Below are positions 60,185 through 64,000 of a stretch of DNA of 64,000 nucleotides, piece by piece. Position numbers and translations under genes: made by a program. The notes beneath the pieces are model-generated. The model did not search any database and was not told where the DNA came from. It saw only the letters and a list, made by a program, of their open reading frames with translations. The stretch covers positions 3,410,001 through 3,474,000 of the forward strand of contig NZ_CP109131.1 of NCBI RefSeq assembly GCF_035917995.1, in the 5' to 3' direction. Within the stretch, counting starts at the first letter, position 1. Each line of letters starts with the position of its first letter. The stretch is from Streptosporangium sp. NBC_01755 (GTDB taxonomy: Bacteria; Actinomycetota; Actinomycetes; Streptosporangiales; Streptosporangiaceae).

Positions 60185-60279
60185 GCCCCCGGGTGGGACA
60201 AGGGGATCCGCAACGGGATCCGCCGGGCTCGCAAAAGGGATGGGGCGGCAGGGGAAAGACCGCAGGAGGCAGGACGCGA

Positions 60280-60311
60280 GATAGGGCTCCCGCGATCGCG
60301 GGAGCCCTATC
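60280..60311. terminator. 32-bp perfect palindrome (bidirectional terminator)
   Basis: The sequence from GATAGGGCTCCCGCGA to its exact reverse complement is centred on CGATCG. It lies between the ParB-like gene (plus) and tRNA-Ser(CGA) (minus) and can stop transcription both ways. Confidence 0.8.
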
Positions 60312-60315
60312 CGTG

Positions 60316-60405
60316 TGGCGGTGGAGGTGGGATTTGAACCCACGGATAGGTTGCCCCATCACACGCTTTCGAGGCGTGCGCCCTCGGCCACTAGGCGACT
60401 CCACC
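60316..60405 (-). tRNA. tRNA-Ser (anticodon CGA)
   Basis: On the minus strand the acceptor GGTGGAG pairs with CTCCACC. The anticodon loop is CCTCGAAAG with CGA, the variable arm is long (TGATGGGGCAACCTATC), the T-loop is GTTCAAATC, and CCA is encoded (60316-60318). It reads UCG, common in this GC-rich genome. Confidence 0.96.
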
Positions 60406-60429
60406 GCGGAGCAGCCTACCGGATAACCG

Positions 60430-60894
60430 CTATTGCTCGCGCATCCGGCGAGCGGTGAAGAACTCGGTGAGAACCGCCGCGCAATCATCGGCCAGGACTC
60501 CCGGCAGGACCTCGGGCCGATGGTTGAGGCGGCGGTCTCTGAGCACGTCCCAGAGCGACCCCGCCGCTCCGCCCTTGGGGTCCACGGCGCCGTAGACGAC
60601 ACGATCGACCCGGGCGAGCACGGCGGCTCCCGCGCACATGGTGCAGGGCTCCAGGGTGACCACCAGCGTGCAGCCGGTCAGCCGCCACCGCCCGCACGCC
60701 TTCGCGGCCTGCCTCAGCGCGAGCACCTCGGCGTGTGCGGTGGGGTCCGCCGAGGCCTCCCTGTTGTTTCCCGCGCGCGCCAGCACGGAGCCGTCCGGGC
60801 CGATGACCACCGCACCGACGGGCACCTCACCGCGGGCTCCGGCTTCGGCGGCCTGCGCCAGGGCGAGCCTCATCTCCCCGACGTAGGCCGTCAA
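60430..60894 (-). CDS. tadA: tRNA adenosine(34) deaminase
   Basis: 154 residues from TTG 60894, which overlaps the upstream stop (TTGA); ATG 60873 is an alternative that fits the family less fully. Zinc site His54-Ala-Glu56 and Cys84-x2-Cys87 in LEPCTMCAGA. TadA makes inosine at the wobble position of tRNA-Arg. It lies at the end of a unit with two TadA-associated protein genes. Confidence 0.95.
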   Translation of the reverse strand: MTAYVGEMRLALAQAAEAGARGEVPVGAVVIGPDGSVLARAGNNREASADPTAHAEVLALRQAAKACGRWRLTGCTLVVTLEPCTMCAGAAVLARVDRVVYGAVDPKGGAAGSLWDVLRDRRLNHRPEVLPGVLADDCAAVLTEFFTARRMREQ

Positions 60895-61382
60895 CGCAAC
60901 CGGTCGAGCTCGTCGGCGAAGGCCAGCCGCTCGGCGATCACCGAGAGCGTGTCACCGGGGAGCGCGCCCTCCTCCATGCTGAGCTCGACGAGCTCGTCGG
61001 AACTCAGCCCGAGGTCGTCCAGCAACTCGAAGTCGCCCGCCGGCCGCACGCCCAGGTCGGGGGTGTCCTTGTCGACCGCCACCCCGGCGAGCTCGGTGAA
61101 GAGCTCACCGAGGCCGTCGGAGAGCCCCGCATGGGCGTCGGACAGGAACGTGCGCGGCTCCAGGTCGCCCTGGTATCGGACGATCGCGAACCATTCGTCC
61201 TCCACCTCCACGCACAGAAGAGCAAGCTCGTCGCCGTTGAGCCCCAGATGCTCCTGAACGGCGTCGCCGAGATCGTCGACGATCTCGGCCTCACCGAGGT
61301 CGACCTCCGCGCCCTTCCAACCGTCCGTCGTACGGACGAAGGCCGCAGAGAAAACGCTGTTACCGGGTGGTCTGGAGGGCAT
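60891..61382 (-). CDS. tRNA adenosine deaminase-associated protein, paralogue 1
   Basis: 163 residues from ATG 61382, overlapping tadA by 4 bp. Acidic. VFSAAFVRTTDGWKGAEVDL and RFLSDAHAG-like EPRTFLSDAHAGLSDGLGEL fit the TIGR03941 family (a TadA neighbour in actinobacteria). It is paralogous to the gene just upstream: both start with a 'DxxxxAxxxR/YxxDGW' strand and have similar Asp/Leu-rich C-terminal helices. Confidence 0.85.
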   Translation of the reverse strand: MPSRPPGNSVFSAAFVRTTDGWKGAEVDLGEAEIVDDLGDAVQEHLGLNGDELALLCVEVEDEWFAIVRYQGDLEPRTFLSDAHAGLSDGLGELFTELAGVAVDKDTPDLGVRPAGDFELLDDLGLSSDELVELSMEEGALPGDTLSVIAERLAFADELDRLR

Positions 61383-61398
61383 GGCCGATCTCCCGAGG

Positions 61399-61908
61399 TC
61401 AGCCGAACACAGAGTCGATGGCGCGTTCGAACGGCTCGGAGAACCCCAGCCGCGCGGCGATGCTGGACAAGACGTCCTCCGGCAGGAGGTCGATGTCGCC
61501 TGACAGGATGCCGAGCTCCATCTCGTCGAGGCCCAGGTCCGCGAAGATCGACAGATCGCCCGCGGGGAGCGCCGTCTCCTCGTCCTGAAGAATCGCGTCG
61601 AGCTCGTCCTCGTCGGGAACCGGCACGTCCAGGTATTCCAGCGCCTGCCGGGCGAGCGGGAAATCCCAGGACGCGGCGATGTCGGAGAGGAAGACCTCGA
61701 CCCTCTCGCCGAACACCCGTAGCGCCACGAAGAACTCATCCCCAACGGCGACCAGGCCAATCGTGCCGTTCATGCTCGGCTGCTGGCGCAGGGCGTGGAT
61801 GAGGCCATCGAGGTCGGATGTGAGGGCCACGGGGAGCATCTCCGCCTCCCAGCCGTCGTCCTCGCGGTAGATCACGATGGCAAAGTCCAGCGAGTCTTCG
61901 TCTGACAT
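61399..61908 (-). CDS. tRNA adenosine deaminase-associated protein, paralogue 2
   Basis: 169 residues from ATG 61908 (ATG 61914 and GTG 61920 are close alternatives). LDFAIVIYREDDGWEAEMLP, GTIGLVAVGDEFFVALRVFG and RVEVFLSDIAASWDFPLARQ identify the family. Acidic, soluble. It lies 16 bp upstream of its paralogue, so the three genes form one unit. Its role with TadA is unknown. Confidence 0.88.
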   Translation of the reverse strand: MSDEDSLDFAIVIYREDDGWEAEMLPVALTSDLDGLIHALRQQPSMNGTIGLVAVGDEFFVALRVFGERVEVFLSDIAASWDFPLARQALEYLDVPVPDEDELDAILQDEETALPAGDLSIFADLGLDEMELGILSGDIDLLPEDVLSSIAARLGFSEPFERAIDSVFG

Positions 61909-62087
61909 GGCCATCCCCACCGAATGCTTTCTCTACGGATGTCAATGCTTTCAGAAGCGAGACCCGGACGTGGGTCTCTCCGACCAAATTGTGATCAAAT
62001 CCGAGTGAGCGGGTGATGTCGAACAGGTACCGCCCTTCGTCCCCCCGGCCTGTCGCCGACCGAATGTCCAGGATATCTTTGGCCACC

Positions 62088-62726
62088 ATGGAAACCCTGG
62101 TCGTCGACCATCCTCTGGTGGCCCACAAGCTGACCGTGCTGCGGGACGCGAGCACGGACTCGCCCACTTTCCGGCGTCTCGCCGATGAGTTGGTGACCCT
62201 GCTGGCCTACGAGGCGACCAGGCACGTCCGCGTCACCGAGTGGTCGGTACAGACGCCCGTGGCCCCCGCCAAGGGCGTGCGGCTGGCACAGCCCTACCCG
62301 CTTGTGGTCCCGATCCTGCGCGCGGGACTGGGGATGCTGGAGGGCATGACCCGGCTACTGCCGACGGCCGAGGTCGGTTTCCTGGGAATGATCCGCAACG
62401 AGTCCACGCTGCAGGCGGAGACCTACGCCACCCGGCTGCCCGAAGACCTCTCCGGCCGTCAGGTCTACGTGGTCGACCCGATGCTGGCCACCGGCGGCAC
62501 CCTCGCCGCTGCGATCCAGTTCCTCTTCGACCGGGGCGCCGACGACGTGACCGCGCTCTGCCTGCTGGCCGCCCCCGAGGGCATCGCCTACATGGACGAG
62601 GTCTTCGCAGGCAGCGGCAAGCCGATCCGCCTGGTGACCGCGGCCCTGGACGAGCGCCTGAACGAGCAGGGCTACATCGTCCCAGGGCTGGGCGACGCCG
62701 GAGACCGCCTCTACGGCGTCGTCTGA
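62088..62726 (+). CDS. upp: Uracil phosphoribosyltransferase
   Basis: 212 residues from ATG 62088. [40 protein letters not shown] and [19 protein letters not shown] (the PRPP loop) are intact, with [17 protein letters not shown] at the C-terminus for uracil binding. It salvages uracil to UMP. Divergent from the tadA unit; a terminator follows. Confidence 0.98.
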   Translation: METLVVDHPLVAHKLTVLRDASTDSPTFRRLADELVTLLAYEATRHVRVTEWSVQTPVAPAKGVRLAQPYPLVVPILRAGLGMLEGMTRLLPTAEVGFLGMIRNESTLQAETYATRLPEDLSGRQVYVVDPMLATGGTLAAAIQFLFDRGADDVTALCLLAAPEGIAYMDEVFAGSGKPIRLVTAALDERLNEQGYIVPGLGDAGDRLYGVV

Positions 62727-62769
62727 GCACTCTCCGCATCGCCGCCGGCCCGAATGCTCCGGGATTTCA

Positions 62770-62799
62770 GAACCATCCTTTTCTCTTGAAGGACGGTTC
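62770..62799 (+). terminator. Intrinsic terminator downstream of upp
   Basis: GAACCATCCTT (62770-62780) pairs with AAGGACGGTTC (62789-62799), one A-C mismatch, followed by TTCTTCT. It is one of the few stems here with a T-rich tail. Confidence 0.8.
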
Positions 62800-62910
62800 T
62801 TCTACCTGTCGATCGTTACATAAAGCTGTCGTGCGGGTACGAAGAGTCGCGAAGACATCTCTTCTGTGTCCCCGGTCCGCCGAGGCCGCGGGCGCACACC
62901 AGGGAGAACC

Positions 62911-63141
62911 ATGAGCGAGCGAATCATCCCGGACACCGAGCCCGACCCTTACGCGGACTTCAGCGCCGCGCTCAGGGACGAGTTCTCAAAGATCCATCCG
63001 GCGACCACGGTGACCCGTTGCATAGAGGCGGCTCACTACGGAGCGCTGGAGGTCGTCGGCCACGCCCATCCGACGCTGGTCGAGCGGATCGCTCGCAAGC
63101 ACCTCGAAGTCCTCGCACTGGTCGCGAGCGAGCGCGGGTGA
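62911..63141 (+). CDS. Small three-helix-bundle protein
   Basis: 76 residues from ATG 62911 (AGGGAGA upstream). FSAALRDEFSKIHPATTVTR, CIEAAHYGALEVVGHAHPTL and ERIARKHLEVLALVASERG fit the actinobacterial 'three-helix bundle dimerization domain' proteins I recall. Cytoplasmic, mixed charge. Function unknown. Confidence 0.75.
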   Translation: MSERIIPDTEPDPYADFSAALRDEFSKIHPATTVTRCIEAAHYGALEVVGHAHPTLVERIARKHLEVLALVASERG

Positions 63142-63312
63142 CAGAGGTGACGGGTGACGAGGCGCACGGACGGGCTGGATGTGCCCCGCGAGGATTCGCA
63201 CAGGATCCTCGCGACGCGTACGAGACCGAATGAGCCGATGCGCTTTACCTCGGCACGGCCCTGGGTAATGTATATGGCGGGTGCAGTGGGTGAGTGGTAG
63301 TGGGAGGCCAAG

Positions 63313-63471
63313 GTGCAGGTCAAGAAAGTCCTATCGTATAGCGCTGTCGGTTTTGTGGCGTTTTTCCTGTTCACCCGACCAGGTGACGCAGCCAACGCTG
63401 TAAGGGGTGCCATGGACACGGTTTACACGGCGGCCGATTCTCTGGCCCAATTCGTCTCACATCTGTCATGA
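63313..63471 (+). CDS. 52-residue membrane peptide coupled to the PH-domain gene
   Basis: From GTG 63313 (GGGAGG five bases upstream) the frame encodes VQVKKVLSYSAVGFVAFFLF and continues TRPGDAANAVRGAMDTVYTA. One membrane segment (about 7-21) is followed by a helical tail. The stop overlaps the next start (ATGA). Similar short proteins precede PH-domain genes in actinobacteria. Confidence 0.7.
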   Translation: MQVKKVLSYSAVGFVAFFLFTRPGDAANAVRGAMDTVYTAADSLAQFVSHLS

Positions 63472-63998
63472 GGCTCGTGACCCACGGGGACTCGGCTCCC
63501 TCGTCGGTCAACCGCTACCTACTCCCCCACGAACACCAGGTCATCATGGTGCGGCGCCACCCAGCCGTGCTGCTTCGCGCGGTCGCCGAGGTTTTCGGCG
63601 GCCTGATCCTCGCCGGACTGCTGAGCAAGTGGTTCGGCGACCAGGGCGGCGGCGGGGTGCTCGTCATCGTCTGGTGGGCCTGGCTGCTGTTGCTGATCCG
63701 CTTCGTCTGGAAGGTCGCGGAGTGGTCGGTCGACTACTTCGTCGTCACCTCCAAGCGCATGCTGCTCACCACCGGCTTGATCACCCGCAAGGTCGACATG
63801 ATGCCGCTCGGCAAAGTGACCGACATGAGCTTCCAGCGCTCGATCCTCGGCCGCATGTTGGGCTACGGCGAGTTCGTCCTGGAGTCGGCCGGTCAGGACC
63901 AGGCTCTGTCGAGGGTTAATTACATCCCGTACCCGGAGACCCTCTACCTGGAGGTCTGCCAGATGCTCTTCCCAGGGGGCAATGATTCGGATGATTAG
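63468..63998 (+). CDS. Bacterial PH-domain (bPH2/DUF304, YdbS-like) membrane protein
   Basis: 176 residues. Two membrane segments (about 36-56 and 60-82) precede the PH-like domain: VDYFVVTSKRMLLTTGLITR and MMPLGKVTDMSFQRSILGRM with GEFVLESAGQDQALSRV. It is probably a peripheral-domain membrane protein. Actinobacterial relatives are linked to envelope homeostasis only loosely. The stop is two bases from the window end. Confidence 0.9.
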   Translation: MRLVTHGDSAPSSVNRYLLPHEHQVIMVRRHPAVLLRAVAEVFGGLILAGLLSKWFGDQGGGGVLVIVWWAWLLLLIRFVWKVAEWSVDYFVVTSKRMLLTTGLITRKVDMMPLGKVTDMSFQRSILGRMLGYGEFVLESAGQDQALSRVNYIPYPETLYLEVCQMLFPGGNDSDD

Positions 63999-64000
63999 CG

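Noticed and set aside
59349-60405. Integrated element bounded by the two tRNA-Ser genes
   Set aside because: The tRNAs have different anticodons and opposite strands, no integrase is present and no att duplication is seen.

Overview
The window is high-GC DNA (strong G/C preference at third codon positions, many GTG and some TTG starts) from a filamentous actinobacterium. Support comes from an AfsR/SARP regulator, F420-type luciferase-like oxidoreductases, an EspI-like ATPase, a CadC-like ArsR regulator, LCP, SURF1 and DUF5063 proteins, and the dnaX-ybaB-recR and lysC-asd gene orders. A Streptosporangium/Nonomuraea-like member of the Streptosporangiales is my best guess, but the genus cannot be fixed from sequence alone.

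Layout. 1-5.5 kb is accessory: the 5' part of a Tat-exported polysaccharide lyase (PL8), a small cationic secreted protein with an elaborate palindromic upstream region, an HTH-membrane-NBR1-Ig protein, small unknown genes and a striking array of 7-bp repeats. 5.5-14.7 kb is one co-directional seven-gene set: a membrane-anchored protein, a Pro-rich anchored protein, a sigma-like/zinc-motif/transmembrane/extracellular fusion, an EspI-like ATPase, a membrane protein, a secreted Pro-rich protein and a GH16-like enzyme. It ends at a strong hairpin and is the best candidate here for an undescribed envelope or secretion-associated system. 15-19.5 kb holds an AraC/DJ-1 regulator, a sugar-type binding lipoprotein, an ArsR metal sensor and an MFS transporter, with several intergenic duplications. 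19.7-25 kb is a tightly overlapped biosynthetic operon (KASIII/OleA-like, GT2, P450, OleC-like ligase, OleD-like reductase) resembling an olefin/beta-lactone pathway without OleB. 26-30 kb carries an LCP protein and two surface proteins with C-terminal anchors, one ending in LPFTG. 30.4-31.8 kb has a ParA/CooC-type ATPase and a conserved small protein behind a Zur-like box.

32-52 kb is mostly ordinary chromosome: LLM oxidoreductases, rnhB, GNAT, an AfsR-type SARP regulator, a class I methyltransferase, TetR regulators, SURF1, an amidohydrolase, an amidase, DUF1232 and DUF4239 proteins, a Pro-rich envelope protein and an LAS-peptidase-like secreted protein. 52.5-64 kb is core: asd-lysC, DUF5063-recR-ybaB, dnaX, the SRP RNA, two tRNA-Ser genes (GGA and CGA) flanking a degraded metallopeptidase and a conserved ParB-like protein, tadA with two tandem associated proteins, upp, a small three-helix protein, and a coupled pair encoding a 52-residue membrane peptide and a bacterial PH-domain protein.

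Across the window, short tandem or direct duplications (7, 12, 15, 28, 30, 33, 37 and 43 bp periods) recur, mostly between genes.
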